A DNA stretch of 64,000 nt from Arthrobacter sp. Leaf141 (GCF_001424565.1 NZ_LMOL01000024.1:39640-103639), one strand, 5' to 3'. Positions 42,339-51,987 are shown, counted from the first letter of the stretch. Program-made: numbers and translations. Notes: a model not told the origin generated them from the sequence alone.

Positions 42339-42373
42339 AATCCCCGGCCGGGAGAACCCGACCGGGGATTTTT
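42339..42373 (+). terminator. Rho-independent terminator after aldolase gene
   Basis: AATCCCCGG and CCGGGGATT form a 9-bp stem followed by TTTTGC, 55 bases past the aldolase stop. Confidence 0.8.
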
Positions 42374-42473
42374 GCGCTCTGTTTCCGGCGGGTTCCTACA
42401 GGGCGGCGGCCGGCGGCCTCCCGTCCTGGCTCGCATGGGAATCCTTCGTGGAGACGCGGGCGCCCGGCGTCGG

Positions 42474-42685
42474 ACTTGCATTGGGCACTCTTAGCAACTT
42501 TGTTGTGCTGAATGCAACCAATAAACCGACCGCGGCGCTCGCCGTTGGTTCCTCGTGAAAGCTGGGACGACGGCGGCAGCCTTGCCAATGCGTCATGATG
42601 AGGCAGTGGAATAGAGCGGAATAGCGGTGGAAAGCACTCGAAAAGCATTGACTGTGTCGCGCATCACGCATAGTCTGTTGCAACA
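42474..42685. promoter_or_regulatory. Control region of creatine cluster with TTGCA-type dyads
   Basis: The 440-base gap upstream of the transporter contains TTGCATT at about 42476 with an AATGCAA partner at about 42512, and a perfect TGTTGCAACA at 42676-42685 followed by TTATTGCAAC. These are candidate sites for the IclR regulator at 45510. I see no gene in this stretch. Confidence 0.45.
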
Positions 42686-42725
42686 GCGTTGCGCTTATTG
42701 CAACCCCAAACAACTTGGTGGACAA

Positions 42726-44114
42726 ATGAGTAACGAGACTTCATCCTCCCCTCTCCAAGGAATCGCGAGTGCGGAGCATAACCGCGCCCATGGAGGCAGC
42801 ACACTGAGCGGCCAGCAGCTGCACCTTGCTGACAACGTCGTCAGCAGGGAAACGCGCCGCCGGGTCGTCGCGGCAAGCTTCATCGGCAACTTTGTTGAAT
42901 GGTTCGACTACGCCGTCTACGGATACCTGGCCGTCACGATCGCCACCGTGTTCTTCCCTGAGTCGGACCCCCAGACGGGACTCCTGCTGACGTTCGCCCT
43001 TTTTGCCATCTCGTTCCTGGTGCGTCCGCTTGGCGGCTTCGTCTGGGGCCACATCGGGGACAAAGTGGGCCGGCGCACCGCACTCTCCCTTTCAATCCTG
43101 ATCATGTCCGCTGCAACCTTCTGCATCGCCCTGATCCCGGGTTACGACACCATCGGCATCTGGGCGCCGGTCCTTCTGTTGATGATCCGCGTTGTTCAGG
43201 GCTTCTCCGCTTCCGGGGAATACGCCGGGGCCTCGGCCTTCCTGGTGGAGTACGCTCCCGCGAACAAGCGCGGCCTGTACGCCGCAGTGGTTCCCGCGAG
43301 CACTGCGGCCGGACTTCTCTTCGGCTCCCTGATTGCGGGTCTGCTGACCACCATGCTCAGCACCGAGGCGATGCACGGCTGGGGCTGGCGCCTGCCGTTC
43401 CTGCTGGCCGCCCCGATGGGACTGATTGGCCGCTACATCCGGACCAAGCTCGAAGACACCCCGGTGTTCCGTGAGTTGGCAGCGGAGGACGAAACCATCA
43501 AAGCGCCGGTGGCGGGGTTGTTCCGGAACCACTGGCGGCTGCTGCTCAAGGCCGTCGGCGCCGTGCTGCTCAACGCCGTCGGGTTCTACGTGATCCTCAG
43601 TTACATGCCAACCTACCTGTCCTCTGAGCTGGGCCTCGGTGCCACCGAATCATTCCTCGCCACCACCATTGCGCTCGTTACCTATATCGGGTTCATCTTC
43701 CTGACCGGGATGCTTTCAGATCGCTACGGACGCAAGAAAGTGCTGATCAGCGCGTCCATCACGTTCATCCTGCTGACCGTGCCCGCGTTCGCGCTGCTGG
43801 GAACAGGGAACTTCCTCATCATCGTCCTGGTCCAGATCCTGTTGGGCGCCATGCTCACCCTCAACGACGGCACGCTGCCCAGCTTCCTGGCCGAAATGTT
43901 CCCCACCCGCGTCCGCTACAGCGGCTTCGCGGTCAGCTTCAACCTGTCCAACGCCCTGTTCGGCGGCACCGCTCCGTTCATGGCAACGCTCCTGATCGCG
44001 TCGACGGGCAACGACCTCGCTCCCGCCTGGTATCTGGTCGCGGCGGCCCTTATCTCCCTGGTCGCCGTCGCGCTCTCCCGCGAAACGGGCAGGGAACCGC
44101 TGCGCCACGAGTAG
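42726..44114 (+). CDS. MHS-family MFS transporter, probable creatine uptake
   Basis: 462 aa from ATG at 42726, twelve membrane helices. Metabolite:H+ symporter features: SFIGNFVEWFDYAVYGYL near the first helix, GDKVGRRTAL in the 2-3 loop, QGFSASGEYAGASAF near helix 5, and DRYGRKKVL in the 8-9 loop. Close relatives move betaine, proline or ketoglutarate. Because creatinase follows 58 bases downstream on the same strand, creatine or a guanidino compound is the likely substrate; this is inferred from context. Confidence 0.85.
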   Translation: MSNETSSSPLQGIASAEHNRAHGGSTLSGQQLHLADNVVSRETRRRVVAASFIGNFVEWFDYAVYGYLAVTIATVFFPESDPQTGLLLTFALFAISFLVRPLGGFVWGHIGDKVGRRTALSLSILIMSAATFCIALIPGYDTIGIWAPVLLLMIRVVQGFSASGEYAGASAFLVEYAPANKRGLYAAVVPASTAAGLLFGSLIAGLLTTMLSTEAMHGWGWRLPFLLAAPMGLIGRYIRTKLEDTPVFRELAAEDETIKAPVAGLFRNHWRLLLKAVGAVLLNAVGFYVILSYMPTYLSSELGLGATESFLATTIALVTYIGFIFLTGMLSDRYGRKKVLISASITFILLTVPAFALLGTGNFLIIVLVQILLGAMLTLNDGTLPSFLAEMFPTRVRYSGFAVSFNLSNALFGGTAPFMATLLIASTGNDLAPAWYLVAAALISLVAVALSRETGREPLRHE

Positions 44115-44172
44115 CCGCCCCGGCTCCACACCCTTTTCCTCACCAAGAACAGCACCGCAGAAAGGCATCACC

Positions 44173-45426
44173 ATGACCGTTAGCACCGATAACGCAACCA
44201 CCGTCGCTGAACTGGAGCGCACCAAGATCCTTCGGAACGGCAAAAAGGTCAGCCTGACGTTCTCCGACGCCGAGTTTGAACGCCGCCTGGCCGGCCTGCG
44301 CCGGATCATGGCAGCGAAGGATCTGGACGCCGTCGTCCTGACCAGCTACCACTCCATCAAGTACTACTCCGACTTCCTCTTCACCACCTTCGGCCGGCCG
44401 TACGCCATGGTGGTCACCCAGGCCGACAACGTCACCGTCACCGCCAACATCGACGCCGGTATGCCCTGGCGCCGCAGCTACGGAGACAACCTGGTCTACA
44501 CCGACTGGCGCCGCGACAACTACATCTTCGCCATCCAGGAGGTCCTGCGCACCCGCGGCATCACGCCGCGCCGCCTCGGCGTGGAGGACGACTCGCTGCC
44601 GCTGGATAACCGCAACAAGATCCAGGCGGCCTTTGACGGGGCAGCCCTGGTGGACGTGGCCCAGGCAGCCATGCGCCAGCGCATGATCAAGTCCGCCGAA
44701 GAGATTGAGGTCATCAAGCACGGCGCCCGCATCGGTGACCTTGGCGGCGAAGCCATCCGCAACGCCATCACGGCCGGAATCACCGAATACGAGGTGGCCC
44801 TGATCGGCACCGAAGCCATGGTCCACGAGATTGCCCGGACCTTTCCCGACTCCGAAATCCGTGACACCTGGGTGTGGTTCCAGTCGGGCATCAACACCGA
44901 CGGCGCCCACAACTGGGCCACTACGCGGAAGATACAGGAACACGACATACTGTCCCTGAACTGCTTCCCCATGACCTCCGGCTACTACACCGCGCTGGAA
45001 CGGACGCTCTTCTACCGTGAGCCAGATGCCCGCTCGCTGGAACTCTGGAACATCAACGTCGAGGTCCACAAGCGCGGCCTGGAACTTATCAAACCAGGGG
45101 CTGTCTGCAAGGACATCGCCGCCGAGCTTAATGAGATCTATGTGGGACACGGACTGCTGGCCAACCGCACCTTTGGCTACGGACATTCCTTCGGCGTCCT
45201 CAGCCACTACTACGGCCGGGAAGCCGGACTGGAGCTCCGCGAGGACATCGACACCGTCCTGGAACCGGGCATGGTGGTTTCCATGGAACCGATGATCACC
45301 GTCCTGGACGGCCAGCCGGGCGCCGGCGGCTACCGGGAACACGACATCCTGGTAGTAGGGGGGGACGGTGCCGAGAACATCACCAAGTTCCCGTTTGGCC
45401 CCGAATACAACATCATCGGCGGCTGA
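44173..45426 (+). CDS. Creatinase (creatine amidinohydrolase)
   Basis: 417 aa from ATG with AAAGG upstream. The sequence follows Pseudomonas creatinase along its whole length: LTSYHSIKYYSDFLFTTFGR, QSGINTDGAHN holding the catalytic His, LSLNCFPMTSGYYTALERTL, RTFGYGHSFGVLSHYYGREA and VVSMEPMITV. It is an M24 (pita-bread) fold enzyme without metal that splits creatine into sarcosine and urea. Sarcosine oxidase and urease genes are not in the window. The upstream transporter and downstream IclR gene complete a creatine-use cluster. Confidence 0.92.
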   Translation: MTVSTDNATTVAELERTKILRNGKKVSLTFSDAEFERRLAGLRRIMAAKDLDAVVLTSYHSIKYYSDFLFTTFGRPYAMVVTQADNVTVTANIDAGMPWRRSYGDNLVYTDWRRDNYIFAIQEVLRTRGITPRRLGVEDDSLPLDNRNKIQAAFDGAALVDVAQAAMRQRMIKSAEEIEVIKHGARIGDLGGEAIRNAITAGITEYEVALIGTEAMVHEIARTFPDSEIRDTWVWFQSGINTDGAHNWATTRKIQEHDILSLNCFPMTSGYYTALERTLFYREPDARSLELWNINVEVHKRGLELIKPGAVCKDIAAELNEIYVGHGLLANRTFGYGHSFGVLSHYYGREAGLELREDIDTVLEPGMVVSMEPMITVLDGQPGAGGYREHDILVVGGDGAENITKFPFGPEYNIIGG

Positions 45427-45448
45427 TCCTTTCATTAGCGGCACACGA

Positions 45449-45480
45449 GGAAGCGGCGCCAGGCCCCTGGCGCCGCTTCC
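45449..45480. terminator. Hairpin between creatinase and IclR genes
   Basis: GGAAGCGGCGCCAG, GCCC and CTGGCGCCGCTTCC form a perfect 14-bp stem 23 bases past the creatinase stop. No U-tract is seen, so it may slow rather than end transcription. Confidence 0.65.
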
Positions 45481-45509
45481 GGCGACTGTAGGGAATGATG
45501 GGAAACACC

Positions 45510-46313
45510 ATGAGTGCAACTGAATCCGAGACCACAGCCAACGGCGACAGCAAGGGTGCTTCCGTCATCGTCAACGCGATCGCCGTCCTCCGCACCTTCA
45601 CCGCTGACGAGCCGCTCCTGGGCGTTACCGAAATCGCCAACCGTGTGGGCCTGCACAAAAGCACCGTCTCCAGGATCCTGGCCACGTTCGAACAGGAACA
45701 CCTCGTGGAGCGCGACGAGGAAACCCGCCGCTTCCGGCTGGGGCTCGGACTCATTGCCGTGGCCGGCCCCCTGCTGGCCGAATTGGAAGAGCGCCGCGTC
45801 GCCTATCCCGTGCTCCGCGAACTCACCGAGCAGACCGGCGAAACCAGTGCCCTCATGATGTGGAGCGGCGACGAATCGATTTGTGTTGAGCAGATCGCCA
45901 GCCATCAGCAGATCAAACACACCGCCCCGCTGGGCGTACGCTACAGCGACGCCCTGAGTTCATCAGTGCAGGTCTTCCTTGCCAACGAACCCGAAGCCCG
46001 GGTACGAACTCTCCTGCGCAGCGGCGCCATTTCTTACCCCGGCCTCGACGACGTCAGCCTGGATGCCTATATGGTCCGGCTGAGGGACGGCATCAGCCGC
46101 GGCTGGGCACTTAACTATGGAGAAACTTCCATCGACGAGGTGGGCGTGGCCGCGCCCGTCTACGATCACCGCGGCGACGTTGTGGCCGCCGTCCTGATCC
46201 CTGCCCCAAGATTCCGGGTTTCCACGGACCGCCTTCACGCCCTCGGGGAATCGTGCGCCGCGGCTGCGCAGAAAGTCACGGCACGTCTGGGCGGACGCGC
46301 CCGGTCCCGCTGA
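45510..46313 (+). CDS. IclR-family regulator
   Basis: 267 aa from ATG at 45510 (ATG 45495 is also possible). The winged helix (LLGVTEIANRVGLHKSTVSR near residue 35) is followed by the IclR ligand-binding domain: LREQTGETSALMMWSGD-like region, TAPLGVRYSDALSSSVQVFL, GWALNYGETSIDEVGVAAPV. It probably controls the transporter-creatinase pair upstream through the TTGCAAC-type dyads. Confidence 0.87.
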   Translation: MSATESETTANGDSKGASVIVNAIAVLRTFTADEPLLGVTEIANRVGLHKSTVSRILATFEQEHLVERDEETRRFRLGLGLIAVAGPLLAELEERRVAYPVLRELTEQTGETSALMMWSGDESICVEQIASHQQIKHTAPLGVRYSDALSSSVQVFLANEPEARVRTLLRSGAISYPGLDDVSLDAYMVRLRDGISRGWALNYGETSIDEVGVAAPVYDHRGDVVAAVLIPAPRFRVSTDRLHALGESCAAAAQKVTARLGGRARSR

Positions 46314-46468
46314 GGCGTTGTTGGACCTCTAGGCGATGGTTGCGACAAACCTCCTGGTCCACCTTGCGGTTTTGCCGGGTGGACGGCACGCAGGACGACG
46401 GCGGGAGGCGGGTGCCGGCGTCGGCCAAACCCTTCCTTCGTGCCGGAGCGCCGTTGTAGGGTCAGGGC

Positions 46469-47302
46469 GTGATCGTTCCCGATATTTCCCAGAGCGCCGA
46501 GGCTGTGGCGGAGCACTACGACGAGCTCGATCCCATCTACCGCCGCGTGTGGGGTGAGCATGTCCACCACGGATTGTGGGCGACGGGCCGCGAGACGGCC
46601 GGCGCGGCCGTTGAGGCGCTGGTGGACACGGTTGGCGACAGGCTGGGCCTCACGCCCGGCCAGGCGTGCGTCGACATCGGGTGCGGCTACGGCGCCACGG
46701 CGAGGCGGCTCGCGGTGCTGCACGGGGTCCGTGTCACCGGTTTCACGCTGTCAGAGGAGCAGGCGCGCTACGCTGCCGGCCAGCCCGTGCCCGACGTGGA
46801 AATCCGGGTCCGGGACTGGCTCGACAACGGGCTGGCCGGGGGCACCGCCGACGCCGCATGGGCTATCGAGTCGAGCGAACACATGGTCGATAAGCCCAGG
46901 TTCTTCGCCGAGGCCCACCGCGTGCTGTCGCCCGGTGGCCGCTTCGTGATCTGCGCCTGGCTGGCCGAAACGAACGCCGGCGGGTTGAAGGTCCGCCACC
47001 TGCTGGAGCCCATCTGCCGCGAAGGCCGGCTGCCCTCGATGGGCACCCGCGGGGACTACGAGGCGATGGCGACGGCGGCGGGCTTCACGGTCACCGGCTA
47101 CGAGGATGTCAGCCGCCGCGTTGCCCGCACCTGGACAATCTGCGCCCTCCGGTTGGTGAAAGCCCTCCTCGTTGACCGCGAAGCCCGCCGCCTCGCCTTG
47201 AGCGCAGGCAACCGCGGAGCCGTCCTCGGCATTCCCCGCATGATCCTGGCTTACCGCTGCGGTGCGATGCGGTACGGGATCTTCACCCTGCAGAAGGCCT
47301 AG
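46469..47302 (+). CDS. Class I SAM-dependent methyltransferase
   Basis: 277 aa from GTG. Motif I VDIGCGYGATARRLA is near residue 68. The region EHMVDKPRFFAEAHRVLSPGG and the N-terminal YDELDPIYRRVWGEHVHHG resemble gamma-tocopherol/sterol or small-molecule methyltransferases. Substrate is unknown. Confidence 0.83.
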   Translation: MIVPDISQSAEAVAEHYDELDPIYRRVWGEHVHHGLWATGRETAGAAVEALVDTVGDRLGLTPGQACVDIGCGYGATARRLAVLHGVRVTGFTLSEEQARYAAGQPVPDVEIRVRDWLDNGLAGGTADAAWAIESSEHMVDKPRFFAEAHRVLSPGGRFVICAWLAETNAGGLKVRHLLEPICREGRLPSMGTRGDYEAMATAAGFTVTGYEDVSRRVARTWTICALRLVKALLVDREARRLALSAGNRGAVLGIPRMILAYRCGAMRYGIFTLQKA

Positions 47303-47371
47303 GAGGGCGGTGGTCTGCGTGGCTTGTCATCTGGCGACTGCCAAGGGCGGGTGGAACACGGCGGGCTGCCT

Positions 47372-49213
47372 ATGATCGAGGCACACCCGCCGCCTGCCGA
47401 AAGCGATTCCGTGACCTTCACCCCCGCGAGCAGTTTCACCACCCGGCCCACCCTGCAGGGCACCTTCGGGATGACGGCCTCCACGCACTGGCTGGCCACC
47501 GCGTCGGCGCAGGCCGTGCTGGAGCGCGGTGGGAACGCCTTTGACGCTGCCGTGGCGGGCGCTTTTGTCCTGCACATTGTGGAACCGCACCTGAACGGGC
47601 CCGGCGGGGACATGACCGGCGTGTTTGTCACCGCAGCCAACCTCTCCGAACCCGTGGTGCTGATGGGCCAGGGTCCTGCCCCGGCCGCTGCCACGCGGGA
47701 GCATTACCTGGCCGAGGGCCTTGAACTGGTGCCCGGCGCGGGTGCGCTCGCCGCCGCGGTGCCGATCGCCGTCGACGCCTGGCTCTTGCTGCTGCGCGAC
47801 CACGGCACCTGGGAATTGGCAGACGTGCTGGCCTTCGCCATCGGGTACGCCCGGGACGGCCACCCCGTCCTGGAACGCGTGGGCAGCACCATCGCCACCG
47901 TGGCGGACCTTTTCGCCGAACACTGGCCGACGTCGGCAGCCCAGTGGATGCCGGACGGCCGGATTCCGCGGGGCGGGGACATTGTCCGGAACCTGCCGTA
48001 CGCGGCGGTCCTGGACCGGCTGATTGCCGCAGGGGGCGCGGGCAGCCGCGCGGAACGGATCGACGCCGCCCGGCGTGAGTGGCGCGAAGGGTTTGTGGCG
48101 CAGGCCGCGGTGGCTTTCCTTGCCACGCCGCACCGGCATTCCTCCGGCACGGACCACGCCGGCGTCATCACAGAGGCGGACTTCGCCTCGTGTGCTGCGG
48201 GGTACGAACCGGCCGCCACGTTCGAATTCCGCGGGCTCACCATCGCCAAGACCGGACCGTGGGGGCAGGGACCGGCACTGCTGCAGACCCTGGCCATCCT
48301 TGACGGCTTCGACGACGCGCACCTGGACCCCTCCACGGCGCTGGGAGTGCACACCATCCTGGAGGCGCAGAAGCTGGCCATCGCGGACCGTGAGGCCTTC
48401 TACGGCGACACCGGCGTCCCCCTCGACCACCTGCTGAGCCCGGCCTACACGGCGGAACGCCGGGCCCTGATCGGCGAACGGGCCTCGCACGACTTCCGTC
48501 CCGGGAGCGTCCCCGGCCACGAACCGTTCCTGCCACCCTTGCGCACGGAGTACCTCCCGCCGTCGGCCGCTTCCACCGGGTTCGCCGGCGTGGGTGAACC
48601 GACGGTGGCGCCCACCGGCGAGACGCGCGGGGACACCTGCCACCTCGATGTGGTGGACCGGTGGGGGAACATGGTGTCGGCGACGCCGTCGGGCGGGTGG
48701 CTGCAGTCCTCGCCGACCATTCCTGAGCTGGGCTTCTGCCTGGGAACGCGGTTGCAGATGACCTGGCTGGAGGACGGTTCGCCGTCCACGCTCACGCCGG
48801 GCAAACGCCCGCGCACCACGCTGACGCCCACGCTTGTCCTGCAGGACGGGCAGCCGACGACGGCGCTCGGCTCGCCGGGCGGGGACCAGCAGGACCAGTG
48901 GCAGCTGCTGTATCTGCTGCGCACCATTGTGGGCGGGTACTCGCCGCAGCAGGCCATCGACGCGCCGGTGTTCCATACGACGTCGATCCCCGGCTCCTTC
49001 TGGCCGCGCACCTGGACACCGGGCGGCGCCGTGGTGGAGGACCGGCTGGGGGAGTCCGTGATTGCGGATCTTATTGCCCGGGGCCACGTGGTGACCCGGG
49101 CGGGGGACTGGGCGCTGGGCCGGCTTTCCGCGGTGACGCGGGACCCCTCTTCCGGTGTACTGGGTGCTGCCGCCAACCCGCGCGGCGCGCAGGGATACGC
49201 GGCGGGCCGGTAG
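47372..49213 (+). CDS. Gamma-glutamyltransferase family protein
   Basis: 613 aa from ATG at 47372; a GTG at 47411 is possible. The Ntn-hydrolase family is shown by GMTASTHWLATASAQAVLERG, GGNAFDAAVAGAF, GPGGDMTGVF and the processing site GDTCHLDVVDRWGNMVSATPS with Thr as nucleophile. There is no signal peptide, unlike secreted GGTs, so it may be a cytoplasmic acylase-like paralog. The stop is followed in the same frame by an excalibur-domain coding stretch. Confidence 0.87.
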   Translation: MIEAHPPPAESDSVTFTPASSFTTRPTLQGTFGMTASTHWLATASAQAVLERGGNAFDAAVAGAFVLHIVEPHLNGPGGDMTGVFVTAANLSEPVVLMGQGPAPAAATREHYLAEGLELVPGAGALAAAVPIAVDAWLLLLRDHGTWELADVLAFAIGYARDGHPVLERVGSTIATVADLFAEHWPTSAAQWMPDGRIPRGGDIVRNLPYAAVLDRLIAAGGAGSRAERIDAARREWREGFVAQAAVAFLATPHRHSSGTDHAGVITEADFASCAAGYEPAATFEFRGLTIAKTGPWGQGPALLQTLAILDGFDDAHLDPSTALGVHTILEAQKLAIADREAFYGDTGVPLDHLLSPAYTAERRALIGERASHDFRPGSVPGHEPFLPPLRTEYLPPSAASTGFAGVGEPTVAPTGETRGDTCHLDVVDRWGNMVSATPSGGWLQSSPTIPELGFCLGTRLQMTWLEDGSPSTLTPGKRPRTTLTPTLVLQDGQPTTALGSPGGDQQDQWQLLYLLRTIVGGYSPQQAIDAPVFHTTSIPGSFWPRTWTPGGAVVEDRLGESVIADLIARGHVVTRAGDWALGRLSAVTRDPSSGVLGAAANPRGAQGYAAGR

Positions 49214-49441
49214 GGGCTGCTGCGCACTGGTTGCGGAGGGGCCCCACCCGCCGCGCCTCCAGTAGTTGAGGCCCCGCCGGCCGTTGTTGCGCCGCCAGTT
49301 GTTGTGGCACCGCCTGCTGCGGCTTACTACAAGAACTGTGATGCGGTGCGCGCGGCAGGAGCCGCTCCGATTCACATCAGCCAGCCCGGATACGGCAAGC
49401 ACCTGGACAGGGACGGCGACGGCTGGGGCTGCGACAAGTAG
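49214..49441 (+). pseudogene. Excalibur-domain fragment directly after the gamma-glutamyltransferase stop
   Basis: The frame of the upstream gene continues past its TAG for 75 codons: a Pro/Val-rich linker (APPVVEAPPAVVAPP), then YYKNCDAVRAAGAAPIHIS and HLDRDGDGWGCDK before TAG. This is a complete excalibur calcium-binding domain. No ATG, GTG or TTG start lies in the frame, so it is the 3' end of a lost gene joined here, or a readthrough extension. Confidence 0.5.
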
Positions 49442-49482
49442 CCCATACCCTGCCGGCCGCAGACAGCGGGTTAACCTGGCTC

Positions 49483-50253
49483 TCAGGTGAGCAGGCGGAC
49501 CCCTGTCATCCGGGCCAGAACTTCCAGGAGCTGGTCCTGGAAGCCGACGTCGCGGGCTGCTGCGGCGATCGGGGCCGGACGGCGGTGGTGCCACACCGAA
49601 CCGCTGCTGCCCGCCTCCGGACTGTCGCTGACGGCAAGCCAAGTCTGCGTCAGGTGGCCCTCAACGAGATCATCCGGCGCGGAGGGTCCACCCATGCGGG
49701 TGGGCACCCAGCCGGGATCGACTGCGTGGGTCAGGGTTCCTGGCCGGAGGCGGGCTACAGCGAGTGCAAGGGCAGTGACAAACAGCTTGCTGTCGCAGTA
49801 CGCCTGGGTGCCGTCCCATTTCCTGGCGTCCCAGTCCATGTCGTCGAGTTGGCCGCTGCCGCCAAGATGCATGTCGCTGGTGAGGTAGATCAGCCGCCCC
49901 GGATTCCGGATCAGGACAGTCAGCAGGTACGGCGCCAGGGTGTTAACGGCCAAGGTTCGGGGATGTCCGGCCTTGGTGGGGTTGCGATGTCCTTCGCCGT
50001 AGACGCCGGCGTTATGGATGACGGCGTCCATCCGACCCAGCTCGTTGACCTGGTCCGCGACGCTGCGGGCCTGCTGGGGGTCGGCAAGGTCGCCGATGAC
50101 AACGTCGGCACCCCGGCGCACCAGATCCGCCAGCGTGGCCGCGCGGCCGCTGTCGCGGGCATGGACCACCAGCCGGTGGCCCTCGCCGAGGAGGGTCTCA
50201 GCGGCAGCCCGGCCAAGACCTTGGGCGGAACCGGTAATAAAGATGCGGGCCAT
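49483..50253 (-). CDS. Short-chain dehydrogenase/reductase
   Basis: 256 aa. Rossmann motif GSAQGLGRAAAE (residues 8-19), DLADPQQ, NAGVYGEG (NAG), and the Tyr-x3-Lys pair as YCDSK near 157. NAD(P)-linked oxidoreductase of unknown substrate. The next gene upstream on this strand is a flavin monooxygenase, about 95 bases away. Confidence 0.87.
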   Translation of the reverse strand: MARIFITGSAQGLGRAAAETLLGEGHRLVVHARDSGRAATLADLVRRGADVVIGDLADPQQARSVADQVNELGRMDAVIHNAGVYGEGHRNPTKAGHPRTLAVNTLAPYLLTVLIRNPGRLIYLTSDMHLGGSGQLDDMDWDARKWDGTQAYCDSKLFVTALALAVARLRPGTLTHAVDPGWVPTRMGGPSAPDDLVEGHLTQTWLAVSDSPEAGSSGSVWHHRRPAPIAAAARDVGFQDQLLEVLARMTGVRLLT

Positions 50254-50347
50254 AGGGAGATCCTCAGGTTCTGGTCAGCGGAGCTGGCGATCAGCGCACG
50301 ACGATACCTGTTTTGTCGCTGACCTTGTGGACGCGGGGCGGTAGGGC

Positions 50348-51610
50348 TCAGCCTGGCCGCGCCGCGAGGTGCTCCGCCACGTACCCAGCGTCCGGCCCAA
50401 CGCCCGGCAGGGTTGCGGAAGCGTGGCGGGTAAGCCACGGCAGGCCGATGACGTAGAGTCCAGGCACCTTGGTGACGCCGCGGGTATGCAGGGGGTAGTT
50501 CCATTCGTCCAGTACCGGGACGTCCAGGAAGCCGAAGTCCAGGCTGTAGCCGGTGGACCAGACGATTGAGGTGACACCTGCGGCCTCGAGGTCCAGCCGG
50601 GCGCCGTCCGTGGCCGGCAGCCACGTGTCCACCGCGGGCTCCTCAATTTCCGGCGCGTCGAGGCCCGCTGCTTCGATATAGGCGTCGATGAGCCGCAGCC
50701 GGTGCCCGAATCCTCCCTCGACCTGCACAAGGCGTTCCGGCAGATCGTCCGTGAAGGTGAGCGCCCCGCCGTCGTCCATTCCCTCGAACCTGCCGTGCAG
50801 GTGCACGCCGCGTCGGCCCAGGTCACGGAGGTGGATGCTGTGGCCCCCGTTGTTTCCGGAGATCTGTGGGTTGCAGAACAGCCGGGCCGCGGGGGAGGGC
50901 AGCTGGTCCACCTGGAGGCCGGTGATGCCTGCCTCCGGTCCGTGGAGGTTGACCTGCCAGATCCAGTCGAAGAGGTCCTTGCCCCGGTAACGGCGCGGCG
51001 CCTCAGGGCAGGAAGAGGCCGAAAGGTGGACCTCACGTCCGGCGTCGAGCAGGTCCTCGGTGATCTGGCCGCCCGACTGTCCGGTGCCCACCACCAGGAC
51101 TGCGCCCTGGGGCAACGCGGACGGGTTGCGGTAGTCGTGGCTGTGCAGCTGCGTGATGTGGCCGGGGATGCCGGCTGCGGCGGAGGGAATCCGTGGGTGC
51201 TGGAAGGCGCCGTTGGCCAGGACCACGTTGTTGGCGTGCCAGTGGCCCCGGGTCGTTTCCACGTTGAATCCGGTACCGTCCTGCGAAACCCGGGTGACGG
51301 AAGTGCCCAACTGCAGCGGCGCTTGGATGCGGTCGCCGTACTCCCGGAAGAACCCGATGACGGTGTCCCGGGGCAGGAAACCGTCAGGGTCGCCGTCGTA
51401 CGCCATGCCTGGGAGGGCCAACGCGAAGTTGGGCGTGTTCAGGTAAAACGAGTCCCACCTGTCCTGCCACGCGCCGCCCAGGGCGTCGCGTCGGTCCAGC
51501 AGCAGATGGTCCACGCCATTTTGGGTGAGCCAGTAGCTGGTGGCGAGGCCTGCCTGGCCGGCGCCGATCACCAGCGTGTTGATGTTTGTGGCAGGGCCGG
51601 CGGGGGCCAT
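50348..51610 (-). CDS. Flavin-containing monooxygenase-like oxidoreductase
   Basis: 420 aa. FAD site GAGQAGLATSYWL near residue 17, and second nucleotide site GTGQSGGQITEDL near 165. The C-terminal motif LPGVGPDAGYVAEHLA is typical. The family oxidises soft nucleophiles or carbonyl groups using NADPH and O2. It precedes a TfoX-like gene by 2 bases in the same direction. Confidence 0.85.
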   Translation of the reverse strand: MAPAGPATNINTLVIGAGQAGLATSYWLTQNGVDHLLLDRRDALGGAWQDRWDSFYLNTPNFALALPGMAYDGDPDGFLPRDTVIGFFREYGDRIQAPLQLGTSVTRVSQDGTGFNVETTRGHWHANNVVLANGAFQHPRIPSAAAGIPGHITQLHSHDYRNPSALPQGAVLVVGTGQSGGQITEDLLDAGREVHLSASSCPEAPRRYRGKDLFDWIWQVNLHGPEAGITGLQVDQLPSPAARLFCNPQISGNNGGHSIHLRDLGRRGVHLHGRFEGMDDGGALTFTDDLPERLVQVEGGFGHRLRLIDAYIEAAGLDAPEIEEPAVDTWLPATDGARLDLEAAGVTSIVWSTGYSLDFGFLDVPVLDEWNYPLHTRGVTKVPGLYVIGLPWLTRHASATLPGVGPDAGYVAEHLAARPG

Positions 51611-51612
51611 CG

Positions 51613-51987
51613 CTACCTCCTGGCGGACTTGGTACCGGCGGACTTGGGCAGCTTGGGCGGTAGCGATGCGATGTGTTCGTAGGCCTTGTCCGCCCAGGAT
51701 CTGGCCTTGGCGGGCTGCTCATTCCACGCTTCCGGGAGTCCGGTGTAGCCGCCCATGGGACGCTCCGGTGGGCCGAACGGGACGGTGCGTTCGGCGGCTT
51801 CGAGGGCAGCCCGGTCCCTCTCGGAGAGCTTCACGCCGATGGTGGCGCCGAACAGCCCGGCAAACATGTTGCCGTTCACGAAGGCCCCCAGGTTGCCGAA
51901 CATCGGCTTTATCACCACGTCCGGATGGTCCGGGACGATGGCGCGGAAACGGTCCTTGTCGGCGTCGGAGGCTTTGGGCATTTCCAT
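51613..51987 (-). CDS. TfoX N-terminal domain protein
   Basis: 124 aa from ATG at 51987. TfoX_N pattern: DHPDVVIKPMFGNLGAFVNG, NMFAGLFGATIGVKLSE. C-terminus basic (LPKSAGTKSARR). In Proteobacteria TfoX regulates competence, but in Actinobacteria the role of stand-alone TfoX_N proteins is not established. It ends 2 bases before the monooxygenase start. Confidence 0.83.
   Translation of the reverse strand: MEMPKASDADKDRFRAIVPDHPDVVIKPMFGNLGAFVNGNMFAGLFGATIGVKLSERDRAALEAAERTVPFGPPERPMGGYTGLPEAWNEQPAKARSWADKAYEHIASLPPKLPKSAGTKSARR

Noticed and set aside
47327..49642. A 771-codon minus-strand frame opposite the gamma-glutamyltransferase gene
   Set aside because: It is the antisense of a gene with clear family motifs; its own translation is Arg/Gly/Pro-rich with no domain. 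High GC makes such long shadows common.
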